In this document: positions 52,191 to 63,647 of the stretch, piece after piece
How positions within the stretch are numbered: position 1 is the stretch's first letter
How the letters are laid out: the number at the start of each line of letters is the position of its first letter
The notes under the pieces: generated by a model
What the model was told of the DNA's origin: nothing
What the model saw: only the letters and a program-made list of their open reading frames with translations
The model's database searches: none
Position numbers and translations under genes: made by a program
Source of the DNA: Billgrantia antri
Lineage (GTDB): Bacteria; Pseudomonadota; Gammaproteobacteria; Pseudomonadales; Halomonadaceae
Assembly (NCBI RefSeq): GCF_019430905.1
Contig: NZ_JAHYCA010000008.1
Location: 124,001 to 188,000, forward strand
Reading direction: 5' to 3'
DNA length: 64,000 nt

Positions 52191-54496
52191 CTACCACTAC
52201 GCCTATCTACAGGGTGGCCGTGCGCGCACTGTGCGACTTCACCGCTCGCGAGGGGGATCTAGACCACCGCTTCACGCCCTCGCCCAGCGCCCGTGAGGGC
52301 ATGGCCGGCCATGCGCTGGTGAGACGGCGACGAGACGACACCTACGAGAGTGAAATCGCGCTGAGCGGGTGCTATCGCGGACTCGTCGTCAGCGGCCGGG
52401 CCGATGGTTATGATCCGGCGCGCAACCGGCTCGAGGAGGTCAAGACCCACCGCGGCGACCTGTCGCGAATGGCCGCCAATCAGCGCGCCCTGCACTGGGC
52501 CCAGGTCAAGGTCTACGGCGCGCTGCTGTGCGCCCAGCGCGGGATCGAGTCGCTGACCCTGGCGCTGGTCTACTTGGATATTGCCAGCGAGCGGGAGACG
52601 CTGCTGACCGAGGAGGCCAGTGCCGCCGAACTCACCGCCTTCTTCGAGGAGCAGTGCGAGCGCTTCCTGGCGTGGGCGGAGCAGGAGAGCATTCACCGCC
52701 AGGCGCGCGATGCCGCCCTGGCCGGGCTCGCCTTTCCCCACGATGCCTTTCGCCCCGGTCAGCGCGAGCTGGCCGAGAGCGTCTACAAGGCGGCCGCCAC
52801 AGGGCGCTGCCTGCTGGCGCAGGCGCCGACCGGCATCGGCAAGACCGTGGCTACGCTGTTTCCCACACTCAAGGCAATGCCGCGGCAAGGGATCGACCGG
52901 CTCGCCTTCCTGACCATGAAGACGCCGGGTCGACGCCTGGCGCTGGCGTCCCTGGCACGGCTGGGGGGCGACCCTGGCGACCAGGGGGCGGGCGGCCGAC
53001 AGCGGCTTCCTCTTCGCGTACTGGAGCTGACCGCCCGCAGCAAGGCCTGCGAATATCCTGACAGAGCGTGTCATGGCGACGCCTGCCCGCTCGCCGCGGG
53101 CTTCTACGACCGCCTGCCCGCCGCCCGCAGAGACGCAGTGGAGCGCGGCTGGCTCGATCGCGAGGCGCTGCGCGAGGTGGCACTCGAGCACGGCATCTGC
53201 CCCTATTACCTGGGCCAGGAGCTGGCGCGCTGGAGCGATGTCTGCGTGGGCGATGTCAACCATTACTTCGACGCGTCGGCGCTGCTGCATGGCCTGGCCC
53301 AGGCCAACGGCTGGCGGCTCGCGCTGCTGGTGGACGAGGCGCACAACCTGGTGGAGCGGGCCCGAGGCATGTACAGCGCTGAGCTGAATCAGCGCGTCTT
53401 CCGTCAACTGCACCGCAGCGCCCCCGCGCCGCTGGTGCAGCCCCTCGGCCGGCTGATGCGCCAATGGCAGGCCCTGGTGCGGGAGCAGGGCGGGGCCGAT
53501 GAGGGGCAGGCGGGCCGGCCTGCCTATCGGGTGCTAGAGGGCTTGCCCGAGCGCTTCGTCGGCGCCCTGCAACGGGTGACGGTGGCGCTCACCGACTACC
53601 TGGCGGAGCATCCAGGGGAGGGCGACCCGGCCTTGCAGGAACGGCTGTTCGAGGCACTGGCCTTCGCTCGCCTGGGCGAGTCGTTCGGCGAGCACTCGCT
53701 GTGCGATCTGACGCGGCATGGGCGAGGCCGCGCAACGCTCGGCCTGCGCAACCTGGTGCCGGCGGACTTCCTGGCGCCACGCTTTGCCCAGGCGTACAGC
53801 AGCGTGCTGTTCTCGGCGACCCTGGCGCCGGTGGACTATCATCGCGACCTGCTGGGCGTGCCGGGTCGGAGCGTGTGGCAGTCGGTCGCCTCGCCGTTTC
53901 ACGCCGATCAGCTCGAAGTGCGTATTCAAGGCGCCATCTCGACGCGCCTGCATGACCGCGAGGCCTCACTCGACCCTATCGTCGACGAGTTGGTCGGCCA
54001 GTTCCGCCGACGCCCGGGTCTCTATCTCGCCTTCTTCAGCAGCTTTGCCTACCTGCAGGCCGTGCAGACGCAACTGGCAAGGCGCCATCCCGAGCTACCG
54101 CACTGGAGCCAGACCCGTGGCATGAGCGAAGCCGAGCGCGATGGCTTCCTGGCGCGCTTCCGGCCTGGCGCGCAGGGTATCGGCTTCGCGGTGCTGGGCG
54201 GGGCTTTCGGCGAGGGTATCGACCTGCCCGGCGAACGGCTGATCGGCGCCTTCATCGCCACGCTGGGCCTGCCGCCGTTCGACCCCTTCAACGAGGCGCT
54301 CAAGGCCAGGCTGCAGTCGCGCTTTGGCTGTGGTGACGCCTATGCGTATCGCATTCCGGGGCTGATCAAGGTAATCCAGGCGGCCGGCAGGGTGATCCGC
54401 AGCCCTCAGGATAGCGGTACGCTGGTGCTGATGGATGATCGCTTCCAGCAGCCTGAGGTGCGCCAGTCGTTACCTGAATGGTGGCGAATGGCGTGA
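52187..54496 (+). CDS. Rad3/DinG-type DNA helicase with N-terminal PD-(D/E)xK nuclease-like domain
   Basis: 769 residues. Residues 60-110 hold a Cas4/RecB-like nuclease pattern: Asp73 in SGRADGY and Glu84-Val-Lys86 in RLEEVK. The helicase follows: Walker A APTGIGKT (213-220), four cysteines of an FeS domain (C288, C295, C300, C338) and DEAH 383-386. The closing motif is QAAGRVIRSPQDSG. This is the XPD/DinG arrangement with a 5'-3' helicase expected. Co-translated with the FAN1-like gene, so they probably act together on damaged or branched DNA. Confidence 0.9.
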   Translation: MTTTTPIYRVAVRALCDFTAREGDLDHRFTPSPSAREGMAGHALVRRRRDDTYESEIALSGCYRGLVVSGRADGYDPARNRLEEVKTHRGDLSRMAANQRALHWAQVKVYGALLCAQRGIESLTLALVYLDIASERETLLTEEASAAELTAFFEEQCERFLAWAEQESIHRQARDAALAGLAFPHDAFRPGQRELAESVYKAAATGRCLLAQAPTGIGKTVATLFPTLKAMPRQGIDRLAFLTMKTPGRRLALASLARLGGDPGDQGAGGRQRLPLRVLELTARSKACEYPDRACHGDACPLAAGFYDRLPAARRDAVERGWLDREALREVALEHGICPYYLGQELARWSDVCVGDVNHYFDASALLHGLAQANGWRLALLVDEAHNLVERARGMYSAELNQRVFRQLHRSAPAPLVQPLGRLMRQWQALVREQGGADEGQAGRPAYRVLEGLPERFVGALQRVTVALTDYLAEHPGEGDPALQERLFEALAFARLGESFGEHSLCDLTRHGRGRATLGLRNLVPADFLAPRFAQAYSSVLFSATLAPVDYHRDLLGVPGRSVWQSVASPFHADQLEVRIQGAISTRLHDREASLDPIVDELVGQFRRRPGLYLAFFSSFAYLQAVQTQLARRHPELPHWSQTRGMSEAERDGFLARFRPGAQGIGFAVLGGAFGEGIDLPGERLIGAFIATLGLPPFDPFNEALKARLQSRFGCGDAYAYRIPGLIKVIQAAGRVIRSPQDSGTLVLMDDRFQQPEVRQSLPEWWRMA

Positions 54497-54601
54497 AGCG
54501 CGCTACCTTGATTCACATAACGCTACAGTTTCGGATTGTTGCCCCTGACGCTGCGTGCTAGTTCTTGAAGCAGCACCTACCGCTGGACAAGGAGATGTCG
54601 A

Positions 54602-54781
54602 ATGGGAATCGAAGTAGGCGGCCTGCTGGGCCTGATCTGGCTGATCATTCTGATCTGGGCCATCGTCAAGGTGGCCAAGAGTACGGCGGGAACCTTCGCC
54701 AAGATACTTTGGATACTGGCGTTGCTGTTCTTCCCGCTGGTTGGCCTGATCATCTGGCTATTGATGGGCCCCAAGGGGTGA
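54602..54781 (+). CDS. PLDc_N-domain small membrane protein
   Basis: 59 residues, two hydrophobic helices (LLGLIWLIILIWAIVKV and ILALLFFPLVGLIIWLLMGPKG). The PLVGLIIWLLMGP end is typical of the PLDc_N family, found alone as a short membrane protein in many bacteria. AAGGAG precedes the ATG with 8-base spacing. Function unknown. Confidence 0.85.
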   Translation: MGIEVGGLLGLIWLIILIWAIVKVAKSTAGTFAKILWILALLFFPLVGLIIWLLMGPKG

Positions 54782-54800
54782 CGGCCAGGGCCGGCGGCCG

Positions 54801-55007
54801 CTAGGGGGCATCAGGCGGCTCGCCGCGGTCGCACTTGACGCATTCGAGTTCGAGGCCGAGACGCAAGCGGCGTCCGCCTGGTGTCGTGACCCAAGGACGC
54901 TCGCTCCAAGGTGGTTGGTGGCGAACGTGCTGATAGTGGCCGCAGGCGAGCTCGGCGACCCAGTGATCTTCATCGTCCTGATGGTAACCCACGATGGCTC
55001 GTCGCAT
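54801..55007 (-). CDS. DUF3565 family protein
   Basis: 68 residues. MRRAIVGYHQDDEDHWVAEL, CGHYQHVRHQPPW and LECVKCDRGEPP are typical of this small family, which probably binds a metal through its Cys and His residues. Cytoplasmic, no known function. It converges with the PLDc_N gene. Confidence 0.85.
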   Translation of the reverse strand: MRRAIVGYHQDDEDHWVAELACGHYQHVRHQPPWSERPWVTTPGGRRLRLGLELECVKCDRGEPPDAP

Positions 55008-55034
55008 GCTGATTCCGTGTTGGGTCGTACTGGC

Positions 55035-55562
55035 TCAACAATCGATGGCGTTGCCGGCGCGTACGCGGCCGAAATTGCTGAGCACCAGTTGGGCGCCCCG
55101 TGCATGGCGGCCGCAAATTCGAAAGGTACCATTGTGTCCCGCCGGTCGTCCCAGGGCGCCATAGCGCACCGGTCTGCCATCAAGGCGATAGCTGACCCTG
55201 ACGCCACGGTTGGCCTCGATCACCCGCAGCAGGTCGCTATCGGCGAACGTGCCGCCCGACAAGGGACCGAGCACGATGGCCAGCGGGGCGCTCCAGTCGC
55301 TCGTATCACAGCGTCTGCGGTCAGGACTGGGGCAGACGATGACCGTGCTGCGGCGGGTAATGGCCGCGTTGCGTCCCAGCGAGAGAGCCATGCGCAGTCG
55401 ATGTGCTTCGGCGACCACTTCCTGGCGGGCATTCATCGCCTGCAGTCCAGGGACTGCCCAGCCCAGCAGCACGCCGGCCACGACGATGACGACAAGAAGT
55501 TCGATGAGGGTGAGGCCGTGCTGGTGCCGGGCGGAAGTAGGCGAGATACGAGCCGCGTCCAT
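55035..55562 (-). CDS. Minor pseudopilin / type IV pilus assembly protein, FimT/GspH type
   Basis: 175 residues. Class III leader ending HQHG, cut before LTLIELLVVIVVAGVLLG, where the expected Phe at position +1 is replaced by Leu and Glu at +5 is kept. GspH/FimT minor pilin architecture with CPSPDRRRC and ICGRHARGAQLVLSNFGRVR at the end. It stands alone rather than in a pil or gsp operon, so it may be a spare minor pilin of a type IV pilus or secretion system. Confidence 0.85.
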   Translation of the reverse strand: MDAARISPTSARHQHGLTLIELLVVIVVAGVLLGWAVPGLQAMNARQEVVAEAHRLRMALSLGRNAAITRRSTVIVCPSPDRRRCDTSDWSAPLAIVLGPLSGGTFADSDLLRVIEANRGVRVSYRLDGRPVRYGALGRPAGHNGTFRICGRHARGAQLVLSNFGRVRAGNAIDC

Positions 55563-55676
55563 GAAGCTCTCCTGGAGTGTGCCTGGTCTGAGGCGTTCAC
55601 TCTAGTCGAGCCTGGAAGAGAGTCTATCAGCCATTGCCGATGGAATTTGTAAGCGATTGCCGTCATCGCCTGCGGT

Positions 55677-55940
55677 CTACTCTTCGGGGCGCTGCTCCTG
55701 CAGGAAGCGATCGCGATGGGCGCTGCTGCAGAACCACTCCCCGTGGTCGCGCAGGGCATCGGACTCCGGCACGTGCACCTGACACCAGGCGCAACGTACC
55801 ATCTGGCCGCCTTCCTGCTGCGACTCGACGTTCAGGGCATCCTCGCGGTCGAGTTTCCATTCGCGGTACATGCGGTAGAGCTTGAGGCCGGCGAGGAACA
55901 ACACGGCGAAGATGATCAGCCGAATGAGCAAAAGATTCAT
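55677..55940 (-). CDS. PP0621 family protein
   Basis: 87 residues. N-terminal membrane helix (LLIRLIIFAVLFLAGLKLYR), linker, then a small zinc-ribbon-like part MVRCAWCQVHVPESDAL and GEWFCSSAHRDRFL with C-x2-C and C-x3-H. Family members sit upstream of nadE or pilus genes in several gammaproteobacteria; function unknown. Divergent from nadE. Confidence 0.87.
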   Translation of the reverse strand: MNLLLIRLIIFAVLFLAGLKLYRMYREWKLDREDALNVESQQEGGQMVRCAWCQVHVPESDALRDHGEWFCSSAHRDRFLQEQRPEE

Positions 55941-56038
55941 CCTTGTTCGTCTCCCTGGTAGGGGCTAGCGGCTTTGCCAGCCGGACGCCCTTGCGGGACA
56001 ATAGAGTGACTTCGGATTCTCAAGAGATTTCTACGCCC

Positions 56039-57670
56039 ATGCAAGATTTGACGCTGGTGATGGCGCAGCTGGACCCGCTGGTAGGGGACATCCCCGGCAA
56101 CGCCGATCGTGCCATCGAAGCCGTTCGCGAGGCACGCATCGAACATGGTGCCGACATCGTGGTGTTTCCCGAACTCTTCCTGAGCGGCTATCCCCCCGAA
56201 GATCTGTTGCTGCGTCCTTCCATGGAGACTCGTCTGCGCGAGGCGCGTTCCCGCATGGCGGCGAAGATGTCCCGCGACGTCCTGGTGGTGATCGGCTATC
56301 CCGGCCGCCGCGAAGGGCTCGGCTACAATCTGGCCGGACTGCTCTACAACGGCGAGTGGATCGGGGAGTATGCCAAGCAGGCGCTGCCCAACTACCAAGT
56401 GTTCGATGAGCGTCGCTATTTCGCCACCGGCGAGCAGAGCCTGGTCATCGAGCACAAGGAAGCCAGACTCGGCATCCTGATCTGCGAAGACATCTGGGAC
56501 GGTGGCCCGGTGCGGGCGGCCCGCGAGGCGGGGGCGGACATTCTCATTACGCTCAACGCCTCGCCTTACCATCAGGACAAGCCGGCCGAGCGCCTGCGCC
56601 TGCTCGAGCAGCGTGCCGCCGAAGTGTCGCTGCCGCTGGTCTACGTCAACACCATCGGCGGCCAGGACGAGCTGGTGTTCGACGGCGGCTCGGCCTGTGT
56701 TGCCGCTGACGGTCAGGTGCGAGTCGTAGCGCCATACTGGCAGGCGGGGCTGATGCCGGTTCAGTTCGTCAAGGAGGCTGACGGCTGGGTGCCGCAGGAG
56801 GGCGAGGTCGAGCCCGCCGAGGAGCCCGAGGAGAGCCTCTACTGCGCGCTGGTCAGCGGTGTGCGCGACTACGTCAACAAGAGCGGTTTTCAGGGCGTGG
56901 TGCTGGGCCTTTCCGGCGGCATCGACTCGGCCCTGTCGCTTGCCATCGCCGTGGACGCGCTGGGGCCCCAGCGGGTGCATGCGGTAATGATGCCGTATCG
57001 CTACACCGCCGACATCTCCCAGGAGGACGCGGCCGAGCAGGCCAGGCTACTCGGCGTGCACTACGAAGTGCTGCCGATCGAGCCGATGGTCGACGCCTTC
57101 ATGGCCACCCTGGCCGACACCTTCGCCGGCACCGAGCGCGACACCACCGAGGAGAACCTGCAGTCTCGCTGCCGCGGCGTGCTGCTGATGGCCATCTCCA
57201 ACAAGAAAGGATTGATGGTACTGACCACCGGCAACAAGAGCGAGATGGCGGTCGGTTATGCCACGCTCTATGGCGACATGGTGGGTGGCTTCAATGCGCT
57301 CAAGGACGTCTACAAGACCTGGGTCTATCGGCTGGCTCGTTGGCGCAACACCCAGTCGCCGGCGATTCCCGAGCGAGTCATCACGCGCCCGCCCTCCGCG
57401 GAGCTGGCCCCTGACCAGAAGGACACCGACTCGTTGCCCGACTACGATACGCTCGATGCCATCCTGGCACGCTACATCGAGGGGGACATGAGCGCCGAGG
57501 CGATCATCGATGCCGGCTTCGAGCGCGATGACGTCTACCAGGTGGTCAAGCTGGTCGATCGCAACGAGTACAAGCGGCGCCAGGCGCCTGTCGGTGTGCG
57601 GGTGACGCCACGGGGCTTCGGTCGCGACCGCCGCTACCCCATCGTCAACGGCTGGCAGCCGGGGGAGTAG
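56039..57670 (+). CDS. nadE: Glutamine-hydrolysing NAD+ synthase
   Basis: 543 residues. N-terminal nitrilase-type glutaminase with Glu45 (FPELFLSGYPPEDLL), Lys113 (EYAKQALPNY) and Cys149 (LICEDIWDGGP); C-terminal synthetase with the PP-loop SGGIDSALS (about 293-301) and the TGNKSEMAVGYATLYGDM segment. Makes NAD from deamido-NAD, ATP and glutamine. The ATG at 56039 starts the family core; the frame extends to 55943 but those residues do not belong to the family. Confidence 0.95.
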   Translation: MQDLTLVMAQLDPLVGDIPGNADRAIEAVREARIEHGADIVVFPELFLSGYPPEDLLLRPSMETRLREARSRMAAKMSRDVLVVIGYPGRREGLGYNLAGLLYNGEWIGEYAKQALPNYQVFDERRYFATGEQSLVIEHKEARLGILICEDIWDGGPVRAAREAGADILITLNASPYHQDKPAERLRLLEQRAAEVSLPLVYVNTIGGQDELVFDGGSACVAADGQVRVVAPYWQAGLMPVQFVKEADGWVPQEGEVEPAEEPEESLYCALVSGVRDYVNKSGFQGVVLGLSGGIDSALSLAIAVDALGPQRVHAVMMPYRYTADISQEDAAEQARLLGVHYEVLPIEPMVDAFMATLADTFAGTERDTTEENLQSRCRGVLLMAISNKKGLMVLTTGNKSEMAVGYATLYGDMVGGFNALKDVYKTWVYRLARWRNTQSPAIPERVITRPPSAELAPDQKDTDSLPDYDTLDAILARYIEGDMSAEAIIDAGFERDDVYQVVKLVDRNEYKRRQAPVGVRVTPRGFGRDRRYPIVNGWQPGE

Positions 57671-57696
57671 GCGCCAGAGCCTCGCCTCGCACCCGA

Positions 57697-57736
57697 GCCA
57701 AAAGAACGCCACCGCCCGAAGGAGCGGTGGCGTTCT
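57697..57736. terminator. Terminator between nadE and bamD
   Basis: AGAACGCCACCGC (57703-57715) and GCGGTGGCGTTCT (57724-57736) form a perfect 13-bp stem with an 8-base loop. On the minus strand it is followed by TTTTGG, giving an intrinsic terminator for bamD; on the plus strand it would serve nadE less efficiently. Confidence 0.85.
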
Positions 57737-57770
57737 GCTGTAGCCGTCTGACGCTGCCAGCAGCTTGAGG

Positions 57771-58595
57771 TCAGGCTGAGAGCGACTCCGAGCGTACGTG
57801 CTGCGGCTGGAAGGTGCGGCCACGCAGACGATCGTTGTTCGGATCGTTCTCGATCAGGACCTGCAGCACTTCACGGGCGCGGTCGCGCATGTCGAGCCCG
57901 AGATAGCCTTCGACCATCACCGCCAGTGCATCGCGGGTGGCCTCGGCCTCGGGATAGTTCTCGACCACCCAGCGACCGCGCTCGACTGCGGCCAGGTAGG
58001 CACCCTTGCGCAGGTAGAAGTCGGCGACATGCAGCTCATGCCGGGCCAGCACGTTGCGCAGGTAGACGATGCGCTGCTCGGCGTCGGGAGCGTATTCGCT
58101 GGCCGGATAGCGCGACACCAGTTCGCGGAAGTCGGTGTAGGCGTCACGCGAGGCCCCCAGGTCGCGCTTGGAGATGTCGATCAGGCGCAGCCGCTCGAGA
58201 CTGAAGCGGCCCGCCTGCCATGAGGCCAGCCCGCGCATGTAAAGCGCATAGTCGGCTTGGGGGTGGGTGGGGTGCAGGCGAATGAAGCGACTCGCGGCGG
58301 CACGGGTGGCCTCCCAGTCGTTGGTCTCGTAGTAGGCGTAGATCAGCTCGAGCTGGGCCTGCTCGGCGTGGCGGCCGAAGGGATAACGCGTATCGATGGC
58401 CTCGAGGCGCGAGATGGCCGTGGTGTAGCGTCCGTCCTCGAGCGCGTCGCGCGCCTCGTCGTAGAGCTGCTGCTCGGCGACGCCTTCGAATTCGTCTTGC
58501 TCTTCTTCCGTGGCAGACCTGCCGGCACAGCCGCTGACCAGGGCGGCGGCCAGGAGCAGGGCGATAAGGCGTGTGGCGATGGGGGAAACGCGCAT
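57771..58595 (-). CDS. bamD: Outer membrane protein assembly factor BamD
   Basis: 274 residues. Lipoprotein signal with lipobox LVSGC (Cys23), then TPR repeats: AEQQLYDEARDALEDGRYTTAI, RYPFGRHAEQAQLELIYAYYE and SRYPASEYAPDAEQR are typical. Periplasmic, attached to the inner face of the outer membrane, essential partner of BamA. ATG 58595 with GAGGATC upstream. Divergent from rluD with a 117-base spacer. Confidence 0.95.
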   Translation of the reverse strand: MRVSPIATRLIALLLAAALVSGCAGRSATEEEQDEFEGVAEQQLYDEARDALEDGRYTTAISRLEAIDTRYPFGRHAEQAQLELIYAYYETNDWEATRAAASRFIRLHPTHPQADYALYMRGLASWQAGRFSLERLRLIDISKRDLGASRDAYTDFRELVSRYPASEYAPDAEQRIVYLRNVLARHELHVADFYLRKGAYLAAVERGRWVVENYPEAEATRDALAVMVEGYLGLDMRDRAREVLQVLIENDPNNDRLRGRTFQPQHVRSESLSA

Positions 58596-58712
58596 CGTGA
58601 TCCTCGTGTCTAACAAGCCGTGTCGGCCGTGGTAGAATCGACCGTAACCCGTCCACTATAAAGCACCTCGCGTGAAAACGCAGTCCGAGGATGCCGACAG
58701 CGATACTCCCCT

Positions 58713-59672
58713 ATGCCCCAGACCGTGGAAGCTCAGCAACGCGTGCCCATCTCTTTGGCCGGCTGCCGCCTCGACCAGGCCGCCGCCGAACTCTTCGCCG
58801 ACCATTCTCGCGAGCGTCTCAAGGGCTGGATCAAGGAGGGGGCACTGACCGTCGACGGTCGTCCGGGCAAGCCCAAGGACAAGATGGCCGGCGGTGAATG
58901 GCTGCAGCTGGCGGCCACGCTCGAGGAGGAGAAGCGCTTCGAGCCCGAGGAGATTCCGCTCGAGGTGGTCCACGAAGATGACGATGTTTTGGTCATCGAC
59001 AAGCCGGCAGGACTGGTGGTGCACCCGGCCGCGGGCAACCCGGACGGCACCCTGCTCAATGCCCTGCTGCACCACTGCCCCAGTCTGGCCACCGTGCCGC
59101 GGGCCGGTATCGTCCACCGTCTGGACAAGGACACCACCGGCCTGATGGTGGTGGCCAAGACGCTCGGCGCCCAGACCTCACTGGTCGAGCAGCTCCAGGC
59201 GCGTACGGTGTCACGCGAGTACGATGCGATCTGCGTCGGGGTGATGACCTCCGGTGGCACTGTGGATGCTCCCATCGGCCGCCATCCCAAGGATCGCAAG
59301 CGCCAGGCGGTGCATGTCAACGGCAAGCCGGCGGTCACGCACTACCGCGTGGTCGAGCGCTTCCGTGCCCATACCCACGTACGTTGTCGGCTCGAGACCG
59401 GGCGCACCCACCAGATTCGCGTGCACTTGGCGCACCGGCGCTTTCCGCTGGTCGGCGATCCGGTATACGGTGGTCGGCTCAAGCTGCCGGCAGGGGCCGG
59501 CGAGGCGCTCAAGACGCTGCTGCGCGAGTTTCCGCGTCAGGCGTTGCATGCCAGGAAACTGGCTTTTCTGCACCCCGGAAGCGGCGAGACGGTCGAGTTC
59601 CGCGCGCCGCTACCCGACGACCTGCTGCTGTTGATCGACTACCTGCGCGACGACCATGCGGTCATGCGCTGA
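58713..59672 (+). CDS. rluD: 23S rRNA pseudouridine synthase RluD
   Basis: 319 residues. N-terminal S4 RNA-binding domain (RLDQAAAELFADHSRERLKGWIKEGALTVDG) and the catalytic motif HRLDKDTTGLMVV with Asp138. ETGRTHQIRVHLAHRRFPLVGDPVYGG completes the active-site pocket. Modifies U1911, U1915 and U1917 of 23S rRNA. The gene has the common order bamD/rluD/pgeF/clpB seen in gammaproteobacteria. No clear Shine-Dalgarno at the start. Confidence 0.95.
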   Translation: MPQTVEAQQRVPISLAGCRLDQAAAELFADHSRERLKGWIKEGALTVDGRPGKPKDKMAGGEWLQLAATLEEEKRFEPEEIPLEVVHEDDDVLVIDKPAGLVVHPAAGNPDGTLLNALLHHCPSLATVPRAGIVHRLDKDTTGLMVVAKTLGAQTSLVEQLQARTVSREYDAICVGVMTSGGTVDAPIGRHPKDRKRQAVHVNGKPAVTHYRVVERFRAHTHVRCRLETGRTHQIRVHLAHRRFPLVGDPVYGGRLKLPAGAGEALKTLLREFPRQALHARKLAFLHPGSGETVEFRAPLPDDLLLLIDYLRDDHAVMR

Positions 59673-59681
59673 GGAGCCAGG

Positions 59682-60437
59682 ATGAGCGATGCCCCCCATC
59701 TGCAACCGACCCTGATCGTGCCTGACTGGCCAGCGCCCGCCAGCGTCGGGGGCTTCGTCACCACGCGCGAGACCGGACCCAGCCAGGCGGAGTTCGCCTG
59801 CTTCAACCCGGCCGACCGGGTGGGCGACAACCCCGCTCACGTGGCGCTGTGCCGGCGTCTGATCGGCAATGAGATCGGGGACGAGCGGCCGCTGCTGTGG
59901 CTCAGACAGGTGCATGGCGCCCGGGTACAGTCGAGCTACACCGACGGCGTGCCGGAGGCGGATGCGTCGGTGGCTTTCGATCGCGGCCACGCCTGTGTAG
60001 TGCTGACCGCCGATTGCCTGCCGGTATTCTTCTGCGATCGTGAGGGCACGCGCGTCGGTGTGGCGCACGCTGGGTGGCGTGGACTCGCCGGGGGTGTGCT
60101 CGAGGCGACGGTAGCGGCGCTGGCGACACCCCCTGAGGAATTGATGGCCTGGCTGGGGCCGGCGATTTCCAACGCCCAGTTCGAGGTGGGGCCGGAGGTG
60201 CAGCAAGCCTTCGTCGGTGTGCATCCCGAAGCGGTGGCCGCCTTCGATCCCAGCCCCTACCGCCTGGGCCACTACATGGGCGACCTGTATAAGCTTGCGC
60301 GGATGCGACTCGAGCGGTTGGGGGTCTCCCATATCGGTGGCGGCCACTTCTGTACAGCCTGTGAATCGCGTTTCTATTCTCATCGTCGCGACGACGGCAA
60401 GACCGGGCGCATGGCCAGTGTGATCTGGCTAAGATAG
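59682..60437 (+). CDS. pgeF: Peptidoglycan editing factor PgeF (YfiH, multi-substrate purine nucleoside phosphorylase fold)
   Basis: 251 residues. LRQVHGARV, LTADCLPVFF and GVAHAGWRGLAGGVLEATV carry the His, Cys and His ligands of the family's zinc site. The C-terminal GGHFCTACESRFYSHRRDD is also typical. In E. coli it removes wrongly incorporated residues from peptidoglycan precursors; purine nucleoside phosphorylase and laccase-like activity have been reported for homologues. Starts 9 bases after rluD with TGAGGAG. Confidence 0.94.
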   Translation: MSDAPHLQPTLIVPDWPAPASVGGFVTTRETGPSQAEFACFNPADRVGDNPAHVALCRRLIGNEIGDERPLLWLRQVHGARVQSSYTDGVPEADASVAFDRGHACVVLTADCLPVFFCDREGTRVGVAHAGWRGLAGGVLEATVAALATPPEELMAWLGPAISNAQFEVGPEVQQAFVGVHPEAVAAFDPSPYRLGHYMGDLYKLARMRLERLGVSHIGGGHFCTACESRFYSHRRDDGKTGRMASVIWLR

Positions 60438-60491
60438 GCCGCCCCAACGTTGACCCGCGTCAAGCTGACGCACGCTTCCCCTGGTCGGCGA

Positions 60492-60520
60492 CTTGAAAGC
60501 CGGCCACGCTGACTCCATTG
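60492..60520 (+). promoter_or_regulatory. Sigma-32 heat-shock promoter of clpB
   Basis: CTTGAAA (60492-60498), 14-base spacer, CTCCATTG (60513-60520), close to the RpoH consensus CTTGAAA-N13-15-CCCCATNT. It lies about 70 bases before the clpB ATG, the right distance for transcription start. Confidence 0.8.
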
Positions 60521-60592
60521 AATCTGTCAATACGATACGACAGGGCCAAGCGGCGCGTCCGAACGCGCCGCCACCCCGATGGAGGAAAGCGA

Positions 60593-63175
<2,583 letters not shown>

Positions 63176-63257
63176 TACACAGTCATAACGCGGTAGCCGG
63201 TGCAGAGCCCGGTGAACGACTACACTGTCATGTAGGTTGCGTCCTGTAACCCCCCTT

Positions 63258-63288
63258 GCCCGCCCGCACATTGCCGGCGGGCTTTTTT
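63258..63288 (+). terminator. Intrinsic terminator after clpB
   Basis: GCCCGCC (63258-63264) and GGCGGGC (63276-63282) with an 11-base loop, followed by six T (63283-63288). Confidence 0.9.
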
Positions 63289-63647
63289 ACGCTGTCGGCA
63301 AGTTCGTGGTCGCGCCACGGTTGACACTGTCGCTAGGCTGTTGGAATCTTGAGCGTTCCTGATTTGCGGGCACGGACACCAGCGGGCGATCCCCCATTCC
63401 CGTGCGAAGGGTGGGCTTTGTGGCCTCTACCCGCCGAAGGATTCCGGAGCCGGCCAACCGCCGGAACCGGCCAATGCCCCGACGCGGCAATCCGCCGTGC
63501 TGAGAGTGCAGGCCCCAACCGGGTCTAATGCCAGGGTTTGGCATCAGGTGTCGGCCTCGCCGACAGCGGCATACCGCCGCACTCGACCCCGTGTCTGTCC
63601 AACACAAGGCACGGATCGCACTCGAGACCTCCAGGGGAGAGACACAA
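63289..63647 (+). promoter_or_regulatory. Long leader/promoter region upstream of ilvI
   Basis: 359 bases with no gene I can support. A possible promoter is TTGACA (63321-63326) with GAATCT 17 bases on. The rest contains several GC-rich inverted repeats, for example TGCCAGGGTTTGGCA (63530-63544, perfect 5-bp stem). A long structured leader would fit regulation of a branched-chain amino acid gene, but no run of Leu, Val or Ile codons in a short leader peptide is visible. Confidence 0.4.

Noticed and set aside
60518..60592. Longer clpB start at 60518
   Set aside because: It lies on the sigma-32 promoter, while the ATG at 60593 has a strong ribosome binding site and begins the conserved Clp_N domain.
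63402..63503. GTG-started 33-residue frame upstream of ilvI as an attenuation leader peptide
   Set aside because: It has no run of Leu, Val or Ile codons and its composition is Arg/Pro-rich, as expected by chance in this GC-rich stretch.
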